Positions 42,313-52,400 of a DNA stretch of 64,000 nt are shown one piece after another. Origin of the DNA: Flavobacteriales bacterium (GTDB lineage: Bacteria > Bacteroidota > Bacteroidia > NS11-12g > UBA955). Below the pieces are notes generated by a model that did not search any database, had not been told where the DNA came from, and saw only the letters and a list, made by a program, of their open reading frames with translations. The position numbers and the translations under genes were made by a program. Position 1 is the stretch's first letter; each line of letters opens with the position of its first letter. Location of the stretch: contig NSIM01000002.1 of assembly GCA_002737705.1 (NCBI GenBank), positions 62,001 through 126,000 on the forward strand. Reading direction: 5' to 3'.

Positions 42313-42873
42313 TTATTGATCTATCCAATGACTTGTTTTTTTAACCCGCATAATGCGGGCAACAACCAAACCAAACACCATGTTTGAAAAAATCAGGCCT
42401 GGCAAGCCCAAAAGATAATACCAGAAAGTACCCATCGAAGATTTGCGAGTTTCCGCTACCAAAAGATCTAACTCACTATTTGAGATGATTTTGGTTTTAC
42501 TAAAACCTTCTTTTATCTGTTCTATGATTATGGTTTTACTTTGGGAAACCAATGTGGAATCAACAAAATTATACAAAAAAAAATCTGCAAAACTTCCAAT
42601 AATGACGGCAAAAGAAACTGCCCTCAAGCAGCTCAACAGTGCCTGTTTGTAATAATAGGTATTGTCTTCTGCCTGTTTCCGGTCTGATTGAGAACCCAAA
42701 ATCATGGCAGCCAAAATTATGAGAAAGGAGCAAAAAGTAAATGCTGGTAAAAAACGATATTCCCAATGCTGGGTTACATAAACGACTATTTTGGCAGCAA
42801 ACAAAAAAATGCCCGCCAAAATTCCCTGGTATACCGATGGATAAGCAAACAATATTTCAATTCTTTTAATCAT
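42313..42873 (-). CDS. DUF4199 membrane protein
   Basis: A 186-aa protein with four hydrophobic spans (AYPSVYQGILAGIFLFAAKI, FLPAFTFCSFLIILAAMI, VSFAVIIGSFADFFLYNF, YLLGLPGLIFSNMVFGLVVA) and a charged loop of about 45 residues between spans three and four. This fits DUF4199, a Bacteroidota membrane family of unknown function. It overlaps the dihydroorotase-like gene by eight bases and is translated in the same operon. Confidence 0.8.
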   Translation of the reverse strand: MIKRIEILFAYPSVYQGILAGIFLFAAKIVVYVTQHWEYRFLPAFTFCSFLIILAAMILGSQSDRKQAEDNTYYYKQALLSCLRAVSFAVIIGSFADFFLYNFVDSTLVSQSKTIIIEQIKEGFSKTKIISNSELDLLVAETRKSSMGTFWYYLLGLPGLIFSNMVFGLVVARIMRVKKTSHWIDQ

Positions 42874-44140
42874 CGTTTTTCATGTAACAGCCTTTCCGAA
42901 TAGTCCCCAATACACAACCCTTCAATATTGCATTGGGACTGGGCAAATTATATGCCTTGCTTTTGTTCTGATCTTCAATGGCTGAATATGAACCATCGAT
43001 GCTAAAAATGGTGAAACTTGCCTCTGCACCGACATAAATGTCGTGTTCGGGCAGACCAAGAAAAGTTCGGCTTCCCCTGTATAATAAAGGGAGCCAATTT
43101 TCTGCAGTTTCATTTTCAAACGCCTTACACATCATTGGAAAAACCTGTGCCAAGGTATTTGCTCCCCAAGCAGAATAATCAAATTCTACCTTTTTTGATT
43201 CAATATCTTCGGGATGATGATTGCTAACAACCGCATCCAATGTTCCGTCCAACAAACCCAAAAGAAGTGATTTGCGGTCATTCTCACTGCGCAATGGGGG
43301 CAATAATTTAAAATTCTCATCAAAGTCCAACAATGCTTCATCGGTATACAATAAATTCATTACGGGAACTGCCGCGTAAATCTTCAATCCCTCTTTTTTG
43401 GCTGCTCGAATCAAGGAAACGCTCTCTGAACAACTGATTCCCATTACCCGCAGTGGTGTTTTAAGGTATTTGGCGATTTCAATGTCGGCCAATAATTCAA
43501 CCGTCTCAGCAATGGATGGGATTCCTTTCATACCCAAACTCGCATTCACCATCCCCTCGTGAATTTTGCCATCTGGAGCCAAGGCTTTTTGATAAGGAAA
43601 ATGCAGATAATTGAGTGAAAGCGATTGGGTGTATTGCATGATTTTGTATCGAAGACCTACTGAAGCACTGCACCGAATACCGTCGGTAAAAGCAACAGCA
43701 CCCGCTCTGTGCATTTCGTGCACTTCTGACATTTCTTTCGCATCGCCCTGAATTGTTGCATATCCTATTGGCAATATCTCTGCCCTCAAGTTGCTACCTA
43801 CCTGCAAGACCTGAGCAATAACCGATTCGTTGTCGGGTTTAGGCGCTGACCCACACAAAGCTGCAACCTGAACAAACCCCCCTTGTTGTGCTGCGTCTGC
43901 ATAGGATTGCAAACTTTCTTTCCAGGGTTCTCCAGGATCAGGACATACCCCAAAAGCATCCAACCATCCTGCCGAAACATAAGCACCTTCACAATCGATG
44001 AGTTCGCTGGCAGCCATTCCCAAACCCTCCCCTACGGCCTCAATCAGGCCATTTTTTACCAATATTTCAACCACTTTATCATGAAGCCCATGCATGGGCG
44101 AAAACAATTTGGCATTTTGCAATAACAGTGTATGACTCAT
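42866..44140 (-). CDS. Dihydroorotase-like amidohydrolase, probably inactive
   Basis: A 424-aa protein from MSHTLLLQNAKLFSP with the composite barrel of dihydroorotase (PyrC class I, multifunctional-complex type). The metal-binding DxHxHxRDPG is replaced by LDAFGVCPDPGEPWKE, losing both histidines and the arginine. The usual TDHAPH motif reads VVSNHHPEDIESKK, with Asp changed to Asn. It therefore cannot carry the normal binuclear zinc site and resembles the non-catalytic PyrC' proteins that scaffold aspartate carbamoyltransferase. The start overlaps the BatA-protein stop (ATGA). The ORF-track start, 33 codons upstream, is rejected. Confidence 0.82.
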   Translation of the reverse strand: MSHTLLLQNAKLFSPMHGLHDKVVEILVKNGLIEAVGEGLGMAASELIDCEGAYVSAGWLDAFGVCPDPGEPWKESLQSYADAAQQGGFVQVAALCGSAPKPDNESVIAQVLQVGSNLRAEILPIGYATIQGDAKEMSEVHEMHRAGAVAFTDGIRCSASVGLRYKIMQYTQSLSLNYLHFPYQKALAPDGKIHEGMVNASLGMKGIPSIAETVELLADIEIAKYLKTPLRVMGISCSESVSLIRAAKKEGLKIYAAVPVMNLLYTDEALLDFDENFKLLPPLRSENDRKSLLLGLLDGTLDAVVSNHHPEDIESKKVEFDYSAWGANTLAQVFPMMCKAFENETAENWLPLLYRGSRTFLGLPEHDIYVGAEASFTIFSIDGSYSAIEDQNKSKAYNLPSPNAILKGCVLGTIRKGCYMKNDD

Positions 44141-46188
44141 GGTTGAAGAACCTCTTTTCTTTTGATTTTTTCGCGGTACACAAGCAACGCAACTTCTAGT
44201 GCGAAGAAAAAGGCGGCAGCCCATATAAACAAGCGCCAAAGACCGTTTAATGACTCATTGTCTAAAATAGACTTAAGACTTCTCGATTGAAGGTGTTTCC
44301 ACCTGTCAGAAATGCCATCAAATTCCTTTGGCCAATTTTCCACACTGCGCAAATCAGACTCTGAGCGGGTATGATTGAAAGCCAAAAGAATCGAATCGGA
44401 CATTTTGGGTGATTTAAGGTAATAATATCCAGGTTGTGTGGGTTCGGGTCCAATATACATTGCTTTTTGACCGCTTGCATTCTGTTGCAAATCAACCAAA
44501 TGTAAAACCCCGTTTGCGCTAAGCGAAGCGGCCCGTTCGTCGACATCGATATCGGCAGGCAATGCCATCAAGGACTTGCTATGCATAATACCATACAAAC
44601 TGCGATCACCAATCGCTTTTGAGGCAATTACTTGCGTAAATATGGGCAAAAACCAAGAAGATTGCAATAGGCTTTGACTCCCCTTATTAAGGTCACTTAG
44701 CCATATCCAAAAACTTCCATTGCCTTGTATCCGATTTATGAATACTGATTGCCCACCCTCGAGTTGCAATACCGATTCAAAATCGGAAAGATCTTGTAAT
44801 TCAAAATATCCTTCGATTGTAGGAAGTTGTGTTTTATCACTCAGCGACCCTGAAAAAATATTCTCAAAGAGTGGATGAGACAATCCCCCCATTGCAATGC
44901 GCTGGGAGGATGCATCCCATTTTCCAGTTATATCACCCATAACCGAATGCAATTGATTCGATACGGTTGCTTCCTTTAAAACCTGAATCACTGGTTTGCC
45001 ATCAGACATAAATTGGATTAATTTTTCTTGATCAGATACTCCCAACACGGGATTTCCAATCAATACCAATGCCTGTAATTGAGCCAGCTCAGCATCCTTA
45101 ATTGGAAAGCCAATTGAATGCTTTTTCAAAAGGGGTTGCGCCAAAAAAAAAGCATCAAAAGCAGGGTGTGATCCGATTACTCCTACCTGCATTGACCAAT
45201 CGGAAATAGGGTGAATCATTAATGTATTGTCATAGACAAACGCATCGGGTTCTAACTGCAATTGCAAAGGCTGGTGTAATTTATTGGTGGGCAATATAAA
45301 AACAACATCTCTGACAGCCCCTGGCAAAAGTGTTATAGATTGAGCCTGTAACGTAGACCCTGCAGATGTTAGTGAAACTGAAGCATCCATCTCAGCATCA
45401 CTATAATTTGCGATGCGCGCCAACAATTCATTGCCTTGATTATTTCCTTCCCATTGTGTTACGTACCAAGCAGAATCAATAGACAAATTCCCAGTTTGAA
45501 CTCCCTGGTCCAACCCATGCCCAGGTTCCAAATCGAATTGCACAAAATGCCAATCAATGGCCTTGTTTTGTGGCACAAGGGGTGTATTTCCCAAGAAAGA
45601 GCGTTGGGCATCACTAAAAACCACTGCTGAAATAGGTTCAGCTGCCAGCTCTTTGCTCATGCCATCGACCTGAATCAGCCAATCGTTCCATTGAACCTGT
45701 TGGTCTACGAAGTCAAGGGTATCAATGATAGAAATGAGTTGGGATGGGCTTGTCCACTGTTTTGACATCAATGGATTTTGGGTAAGCAACATCACCTTAG
45801 ATTCTTCATTTAAAGCACCCAACATATCCCTCAACTGATTTCGGGCTTGTTCCATGAGCAAACCCTCTTGATTGCGTGCACTCATCGACAGTCCGTTGTC
45901 GAATAAGACCACTATCCTGTTTGACTGGGCTTTATTGCTGGTATTTTTATCGGTACAAGATGGCATCGCAAAAGCAAAAACCAAGCAAACAATGCCCAAA
46001 CACCTGGAAATCAAAAGCAGCAGGTGTTCGGTTTTTTTTTGGCGACGCGATTGCTGCATTTGTTGGGTTAAACGAAAAACCCCAGGAAAAAAAATAGTCT
46101 TTGTTTGGTGAAATTGGTAAAGATGGATAAACAATGGGATTGCTAATAGAAGCAGGCCCCAAAGCATATTTTGCTGTTGAAAATGCAT
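44137..46188 (-). CDS. BatA-domain (aerotolerance regulator N-terminal) membrane protein
   Basis: A 683-aa protein opening with a BatA N-terminal domain (NMLWGLLLLAIPLFIHLYQF, KTIFFPGVFRL, LLLLISRCLGIVCLVFAFAM). A VWA-like segment follows (RIVVLFDNGLSMSARNQE) in which the MIDAS motif is present only partially. The middle is a large periplasmic region and the end is a membrane span (LFIWAAAFFFALEVALLVY). Standalone proteins of this type are common in Bacteroidota beside the Bat operon; the function is unknown. Its ATG overlaps the kinase stop by one base (TAATG), and its own stop overlaps the next start. Confidence 0.85.
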   Translation of the reverse strand: MHFQQQNMLWGLLLLAIPLFIHLYQFHQTKTIFFPGVFRLTQQMQQSRRQKKTEHLLLLISRCLGIVCLVFAFAMPSCTDKNTSNKAQSNRIVVLFDNGLSMSARNQEGLLMEQARNQLRDMLGALNEESKVMLLTQNPLMSKQWTSPSQLISIIDTLDFVDQQVQWNDWLIQVDGMSKELAAEPISAVVFSDAQRSFLGNTPLVPQNKAIDWHFVQFDLEPGHGLDQGVQTGNLSIDSAWYVTQWEGNNQGNELLARIANYSDAEMDASVSLTSAGSTLQAQSITLLPGAVRDVVFILPTNKLHQPLQLQLEPDAFVYDNTLMIHPISDWSMQVGVIGSHPAFDAFFLAQPLLKKHSIGFPIKDAELAQLQALVLIGNPVLGVSDQEKLIQFMSDGKPVIQVLKEATVSNQLHSVMGDITGKWDASSQRIAMGGLSHPLFENIFSGSLSDKTQLPTIEGYFELQDLSDFESVLQLEGGQSVFINRIQGNGSFWIWLSDLNKGSQSLLQSSWFLPIFTQVIASKAIGDRSLYGIMHSKSLMALPADIDVDERAASLSANGVLHLVDLQQNASGQKAMYIGPEPTQPGYYYLKSPKMSDSILLAFNHTRSESDLRSVENWPKEFDGISDRWKHLQSRSLKSILDNESLNGLWRLFIWAAAFFFALEVALLVYREKIKRKEVLQP

Positions 46189-46805
46189 TAGAACAGTCCG
46201 TTCAGGGCACCCTCTACTTTCTGTATAATTTCGGAAGCATCACCAGGTTTTTCTTGAAAATCAATATCATCGACATTGAAAATCAATAATTTTCCTTTGT
46301 AATTGCTAATCCAAGCTTCATATCTTTCATTCAAACGCTTAAGGTAGTCTAATCGGATAGCATCTTCATAATCTCTTCCACGCATTTGAATTTGATGAAC
46401 CAATTTCGGAATGCCCGCTCTGAGATAGATTAGCAAATCCGGAGGCTCTATCTGACTGTTTATGGTGTCGAACAAGTCCTTGTAATTTTCATAATCGCGG
46501 GTACTCATCAGGCCCATTGCATGCAAATTGGGAGCAAAAATATGGGCATCTTCATAAATGGTTCGGTCTTGAATAACCGTTTTTTTGCCAAGGCGAAGCG
46601 CCTGAATGTTTTTCCAACGGGCCGTAAGGAAATATACCTGAAGATTAAAACTCCAGCGTTGCATGTCTTCGTAAAAATCAGATATGTACGGATTGTCGTC
46701 CATATCCTCAAGTTGCATATCCCACCCGTAGTGTTTAGACAACAAATGTGTAAGGGTCGTTTTTCCCGCGCCGATGTTTCCCGCAACAGCAATGTGCTTA
46801 GCCAT
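46188..46805 (-). CDS. Deoxynucleoside kinase
   Basis: A 205-aa dNK/dGK family kinase: P-loop AVAGNIGAGKTTLTHLLSK, the acidic catalytic region KKTVIQDRTIYEDAHIFAPN with the ERS-like DRT, and LIYLRAGIPKLVHQIQMRGR with lid arginines. It phosphorylates deoxynucleosides (purine or cytidine type unknown) for salvage, complementing tdk at 30.5 kb. It is first in a four-gene overlapping operon and divergent from the ABC exporter. A -7-like box TAATATTG lies four bases before the ATG. Confidence 0.92.
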   Translation of the reverse strand: MAKHIAVAGNIGAGKTTLTHLLSKHYGWDMQLEDMDDNPYISDFYEDMQRWSFNLQVYFLTARWKNIQALRLGKKTVIQDRTIYEDAHIFAPNLHAMGLMSTRDYENYKDLFDTINSQIEPPDLLIYLRAGIPKLVHQIQMRGRDYEDAIRLDYLKRLNERYEAWISNYKGKLLIFNVDDIDFQEKPGDASEIIQKVEGALNGLF

Positions 46806-46809
46806 ACTG

Positions 46810-46817
46810 CAATATTA
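46810..46817 (-). promoter_or_regulatory. -7-like box TAATATTG, 4 bases from kinase start
   Basis: One substitution from TAnnTTTG, then CAGT and ATG; the CAGTATG ending is shared with trpS and the glycosyltransferase at 23398. Confidence 0.45.
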
Positions 46818-46898
46818 CATAGGTGAGACACCACGGTACCAATCATTGCCAAACAAAAGTTTTACACAATCGCAATACCCAATAAATATGGGGAACTT

Positions 46899-46932
46899 TT
46901 GAGGGGAAAATGCGGGTTTGGACGTAATTTCG
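46899..46932 (+). promoter_or_regulatory. Candidate promoter of ABC exporter
   Basis: TTG (46899-46901), 23-base spacer and TAATTTCG (46925-46932, one substitution), ten bases before the ATG. Confidence 0.4.
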
Positions 46933-46942
46933 TAGGAAATTG

Positions 46943-48691
46943 ATGAGCAAGGCTACCGCGAATTCCAAAACCCATGAATGGATTCTTTTTAGGCGCATTC
47001 TTGGATTGGCGAAATTCCAAAGACATTGGATTATTTTGGCTGTTTTACTGACAATTTTGCAAAGCATTGTTACTGCTCTGCAGCCCTATATTTATAAAAC
47101 AATCATCGATTCTGTTATTATTCCCAAACAATTTCAATTCCTAGACAAATGGGCACTGTTTTTATTGGGATGGCTATTTTTACAAGCAATTTTGGGATTT
47201 ACAAATACCTATCTCTCGGAGAGCATTGCCCAATCAGTGATTGTGAAACTGCGCCAATATGTCTATGATCATTTGATCAGATTAAAATTGTCATTCTACG
47301 ACAAAACCCCTATTGGAACAGCCGTTACACGATCCATAAGCGACATACAAACCATTACCGATTTGTTTTCAGCTGGGATTATCACCATTGCAGGTGATAT
47401 TATTCAAATTGTTGTGATTTTGGCTTGCATGTTTTACATGGACACCACCTTAACCCTAATCACTTTATCGGTACTTCCGCTACTCCTATTTGCTGCCAAT
47501 CGATTTAGGAAGGGAATACGTGACACATTTCAAGATGTACGAAGCCAAATAGCCAAGATCAATGCTTTTTTACAAGAGCGAATCACAGGAATGCAAATTG
47601 TCCAATTGTTCAACCGTGAAAAAGAAGAAAAAAGAAGATTTGATTCGATCAATCAAGCCCACCGTGATGCAAACATTCGAAGCATATATTACTATGCCAT
47701 TTTCTTCCCAGTGGTTGAGGTATTGGTTGCTGTCTGTTTTGCCATGATTATTTGGTACGGGAGTGGTTCCTTGGTAAAAGGAAGCATCGAATTCGGAGAA
47801 CTAACAGCCTTCATCATGTTTATAAACCTGTTTTTTAGGCCCATTAGGGCCATTGCAGACAGGTTTAACAATATACAAATGGGCATCGTCGCCGCTGAAC
47901 GTATATTTAAGCTAATTGATGATGAAAAAAACAAAGAGCATTCTCCCGTAAAAAAGGCGCCCATTTTACAGGGGGATATAAAATTTGAGCGCGTTTGGCT
48001 GGCATATCAAGAAGAGAATTGGGTACTAAAGGATATTTCTTTCCATTTAAAGGCAGGAAAAACAATGGCGATTATTGGAGCCACCGGCAGTGGTAAAACC
48101 AGCATCGCCAGTTTGGTAAACCAGCTCTACACCCAACAAAAGGGAGAAATATTATTGGATGGCCTGCCTATCCAAAGCATGAATATTGTTTCGATTAGGC
48201 AGCAAATCGCATTGGTTTTGCAAGATGTTTTCTTATTCAGTGGAAGCATAAACGACAATATTCGTTTGCACAGCGACACCATTGACAGTCAGAAAATGAT
48301 AGCCGCCGCGCGCTCCATTGGCGCCTATACATTCATAGAAAATCTTCCTGGTGGGTTTGAGTACAATGTTATGGAACGAGGCATGACATTGTCTTTGGGA
48401 CAAAGACAGTTAATTAGTTTTATCCGCGCATTGGCTTTTGATCCGCGCATTATTTTATTGGATGAAGCAACCAGTTCTATAGATACAGAAACAGAGCAAT
48501 TGATTCAACGTGCAATTGATCGATTATTGGAAAACCGAACTGCCATTGTAATTGCACATAGACTCAGCACAATAGCCAAAGCAGATGAAATTCTCGTACT
48601 CGAAAAAGGAGAAATTATTGAAAGCGGAAATCACAGTGAATTATTGGCTGCAGGGGGTCATTATGCAAATTTGCATTCCATATTGCAGTAA
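46943..48691 (+). CDS. ABC transporter, fused permease and ATPase
   Basis: A 582-aa half-transporter of the MsbA/exporter type (the track's first codon is a TTG before the ATG). Residues about 1-320 form six transmembrane helices, beginning WIILAVLLTILQSIVTALQP. The ATPase domain has Walker A GATGSGKTSIAS, Q-loop QIALVLQDVFLFSG, signature TLSLGQRQLISF, Walker B IILLDEATSSIDTET and switch His IAHRLSTI. It works as a homo- or heterodimer, exporting a lipid, drug or peptide; substrate is unknown. It is monocistronic and divergent from the deoxynucleoside kinase gene. It converges on a lipoprotein gene. Confidence 0.95.
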   Translation: MSKATANSKTHEWILFRRILGLAKFQRHWIILAVLLTILQSIVTALQPYIYKTIIDSVIIPKQFQFLDKWALFLLGWLFLQAILGFTNTYLSESIAQSVIVKLRQYVYDHLIRLKLSFYDKTPIGTAVTRSISDIQTITDLFSAGIITIAGDIIQIVVILACMFYMDTTLTLITLSVLPLLLFAANRFRKGIRDTFQDVRSQIAKINAFLQERITGMQIVQLFNREKEEKRRFDSINQAHRDANIRSIYYYAIFFPVVEVLVAVCFAMIIWYGSGSLVKGSIEFGELTAFIMFINLFFRPIRAIADRFNNIQMGIVAAERIFKLIDDEKNKEHSPVKKAPILQGDIKFERVWLAYQEENWVLKDISFHLKAGKTMAIIGATGSGKTSIASLVNQLYTQQKGEILLDGLPIQSMNIVSIRQQIALVLQDVFLFSGSINDNIRLHSDTIDSQKMIAAARSIGAYTFIENLPGGFEYNVMERGMTLSLGQRQLISFIRALAFDPRIILLDEATSSIDTETEQLIQRAIDRLLENRTAIVIAHRLSTIAKADEILVLEKGEIIESGNHSELLAAGGHYANLHSILQ

Positions 48692-48765
48692 GATGGCAAA
48701 TTGCAGATGCAAAGAGGTTGGGGTAGGCCATAGCCGGTTTGCCTGTAATCTCTCATCAAGTATAA

Positions 48766-49170
48766 CTATTTTGCGGTTAATTTCATTGTATAAATATCTC
48801 CATCATAGTTACCTTCTAACCACATTTCTTTATTTGTAAGTCGTTTAATTGTTGATCTATATGTGTCACCACCATATGTCAAATCTATTTCTTCTTTATC
48901 TGATGCAAAATCCCATGTACCCAAATCAACAAAACCATCTTCAATAGATTTAAAATCGCCATCTTTTGAAAATTTCCACTCTACACCAACCCATCCTTCC
49001 GTTTCATCAGTCCCATCATAAATAACACTTTTAAATTTCCAAGTCCCAGCAACACGTGCTTTTTTTGACATTAAACTAAAAGAAGGACCGTTATCGTATT
49101 TTTTGCATCCTGTAAATGCAATGGCTAATACGAAAGCAATAATCAATGTAAAATTGAATACTTTTTTCAT
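48766..49170 (-). CDS. Lipocalin-like lipoprotein, unknown function
   Basis: A 134-aa protein with a lipoprotein-type signal (MKKVFNFTLIIAFVLAIAFT then GCKK). The mature part begins AGTWKFKSVIYDGTDETEGW and continues as alternating beta strands (EWKFSKDGDF, GTWDFASDKEEIDL, STIKRLTNKEMWLEG), the pattern of the Bacteroidota lipocalin-like family whose members start with a GTW motif. It is expected on a periplasmic or outer membrane. It is monocistronic; no -7 box is evident close to its ATG. Confidence 0.78.
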   Translation of the reverse strand: MKKVFNFTLIIAFVLAIAFTGCKKYDNGPSFSLMSKKARVAGTWKFKSVIYDGTDETEGWVGVEWKFSKDGDFKSIEDGFVDLGTWDFASDKEEIDLTYGGDTYRSTIKRLTNKEMWLEGNYDGDIYTMKLTAK

Positions 49171-49408
49171 GTTGTTTTATTTGTTGTTATGTTTTCCTAT
49201 TCTGTTAAAAGGCTTTTCGGATTATGCCTTTCAAATATATTGTTTTTTCTTTCTTTTTTTTCGGCTTGCCCATAACGGTTTCGGGCTTGGCGAAATCCAT
49301 GTTAAATGTAAAAAAAATAAGCCTGACACCTATTTAACAATTACTTGTTATCATTAACAAATTAAAAATTACGTCCGGTACGAGAAATGGGGTCTTTGCA
49401 TTACCAGT

Positions 49409-49439
49409 AAAAAAGGCGGCCTTTGTGGCCGCCTTTTTT
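49409..49439. terminator. Terminator of the rpoBC operon
   Basis: AAAAAAGGCGGCC-TTTGT-GGCCGCCTTTTTT: 13-bp perfect stem with a six-A and a six-T tract, 20 bases beyond the rpoC stop. Symmetry means it can also stop plus-strand transcription. The remaining intergenic 49171-49408 has nothing recognisable. Confidence 0.95.
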
Positions 49440-49459
49440 ATAAAATACACGATAAAATA

Positions 49460-52400
49460 CTATGCTTCCTCCTCGGCTTCCTCGAACTTGGCTGCCAAAA
49501 GTCGCTCGTATTCTTCTTTGGATCCGGTAATTACTTGATCGAACTTTTTCAAACCTGTACCTGCAGGAATCAAATGACCTACAATTACGTTTTCTTTTAA
49601 GCCTTTCAACTCATCAATCTTACCAGAAATCGCAGCCTCATTCAAGACTTTGGTGGTTTCCTGGAACGACGCAGCACTCATGAAGCTCTGGGTACCCAAA
49701 GACGCACGGGTAATTCCCTGGAGAATTGGCGTTGCTGTGGCAGAAGATGCATTGCGGAATTGAACCAATTTCTTGTCTTGACGACGCATGGCACTATTTT
49801 CCTGACGCAAGTCTTTCAAACTAACAATCTGACCCGCATGCATTACAACACTATCACCTGGATCTGTAACAAATTTTTTGTCCCAAATATTGTCATTCTC
49901 TCTACGTAAGGACCACCGATCAACGATTTCTGCTTCCAAAAAGCGGGTATCTCCCGGATCAACAATTTCCATTTTTTGCATCATTTGACGCACGATTACT
50001 TCGATATGTTTGTCGTTGATGGTTACACCCTGCAAGCGATATACCTCTTGAATACCATTCAGGACATACCGTTGAACAGAAGCAGGGCCTTCAATACGCA
50101 AAATATCCTGCGGTGTAATTGCACCATCACTCAAAGGATGTCCGGCCCTCACATAATCGCCATCGTGAACCAAAATATGTTTAGACAATGGCACTTGATA
50201 ATGTTTGACTTCTTCATCTTTTGAAGTAATAATAATTTCTTGGTTACCCCGTTTGGAGATTCCATAAGACACCACACCATCAATCTCTGCAACAACGGCA
50301 GGATTAGACGGATTCCGTGCTTCGAATAACTCAGTTACACGTGGTAAACCACCTGTAATATCTCTTGTTCGGTTAGCAGAACGGGGAATCTTAGCCAAAA
50401 TATCACCTGCTTTGACAACATTTCCATTTTTGGCAACAAGAATAGCCCCAACTGGCATGTTAAATATTTTGGTAATTTCATCACTACCCTCTACACGGAA
50501 CTGAGGAACCATGGTTTTATCACGACTTTCGATAATCACCAATTCGGAAAGTCCGGTTTGGTCATCCCCTTCTTCGCGCATGTTAACGCCTTCAATAACA
50601 TTTTCGTATACGTTTTTTCCATCAATATCTGAAATAATCAGTGTATTGAAAGGATCCCATGTACACATTACATCGCCTTTTTTTACTTTCTGTCCTTCTT
50701 TTACCATTAAAATAGCACCATAAGGAATATTGTAACTGGTGATAACTGTTTTTGATTTAGGGTCTAGAATACGCACTTCGCCCGAACGGCCCAACACAAT
50801 TTCACTATTCTTTACATTGCCACTTTCGTCGGTATCAAATTTTGTTACAGTACGCATTCCATCAAAGCTCACAGAACCTTCATATTTGGTGACTAAGGTA
50901 TTGTCTGCCGCGATATTCATTGCAGCACCCCCTGTATGGAAGGTCCGCAATGTCAACTGAGTTCCTGGTTCTCCAATAGATTGGGCAGCGATAACACCTG
51001 CCGATTCTCCCTCTTGAACCATTCTTCCTGTTGCCAAATTTCTGCCATAACAAGCAGCACAAACCCCATTGAGATTTTCGCAAGTTAAGACAGAGCGAAT
51101 TTCCAATTCTTCGATGCCTGCATCTTCAATGGCTTTTGAAATTTGTTCGGTTAATTCTAAACCCCCATTGATAATGAGTTCACCTGTTTTGGGATGGTAT
51201 ACATTATCCAATGAGGTTCTACCCAAAATACGTTCGTATAAGGATTCCGTGATTTCATCATTGGTCATGAATGCACTCATCGAAATACCCCTCAATGTAC
51301 CGCAGTCTGGATCAGTGATTACAACATCCTGTGCCACATCATGCAAACGACGGGTTAAATAACCTGCATCGGCAGTTTTTAGCGCTGTATCGGCCAAACC
51401 TTTGCGTGCACCGTGGGTTGACACAAAATATTCCAATACATTCAAACCTTCTTTAAAGTTTGATATAATTGGATTTTCGATGGTATCACCACCAGAACCA
51501 CCACTGTTTTTCTGGGGCTTTGCCATCAATCCACGCATACCTCCCAACTGGCGAATTTGTTCTTTTGATCCACGGGCACCTGAATCCAACATCATATAGA
51601 TGGGGTTGAATCCTTGGTCTTCATTCTGTAAATCGTTAATCAAAATACGCGCCAAATGGTTGTTTACACGTGTCCATAAATCAATTACTTGGTTGTACCG
51701 CTCATTGTTTGTAATGAATCCCATATCTGCGTTAGACTTGATTTCCATTACTTCTTCAATGGCTTTATTCACAAGTCCTTCTTTTTCAACGGGTATTTTT
51801 ACGTAGCTGAGATTAAAACTCAAGCCGCCTTTGAATGCGTAGTGGAATCCTAAATTCTTGATATTGTCTAAGAAGTCGGCGGCGGCAGCTACCCCACTGA
51901 ATCGAATAATATTGGTGATTATTTCACGCAAATTTTTCTTCTTCAACAATTCATTGATATACCCTACTTCACGGGGAACCACTTGGTTAAAAATGATTCT
52001 ACCAATGGTGGTATCAATAATTTTTTCTACTAACTCCCCATTTTCCAAAATCGTAACCTTACATTTCACTTTAGAATGCAAAGATGCACGGCCTTCGTTA
52101 TAGGCAATAATAGCTTCTTCTGAACCATAGAATCTCAATCCCTCTCCAATAACAGGATGTTCGGGGGTGGATTTTCTTTCTTTGGTAATGTAGTACAATC
52201 CCAATATCATGTCTTGGGAAGGCACAGTTATAGGAGATCCATTGGCTGGATTTAATATATTGTGTGAAGCCAACATCAACAATTGGGCCTCAGCAACTGC
52301 CGCATTTCCCAGAGGAACATGGACAGCCATTTGGTCACCGTCGAAATCGGCATTGAAACCCGCACAAACCAAAGGATGCAACTGAATTGCCTTTCCTTCG

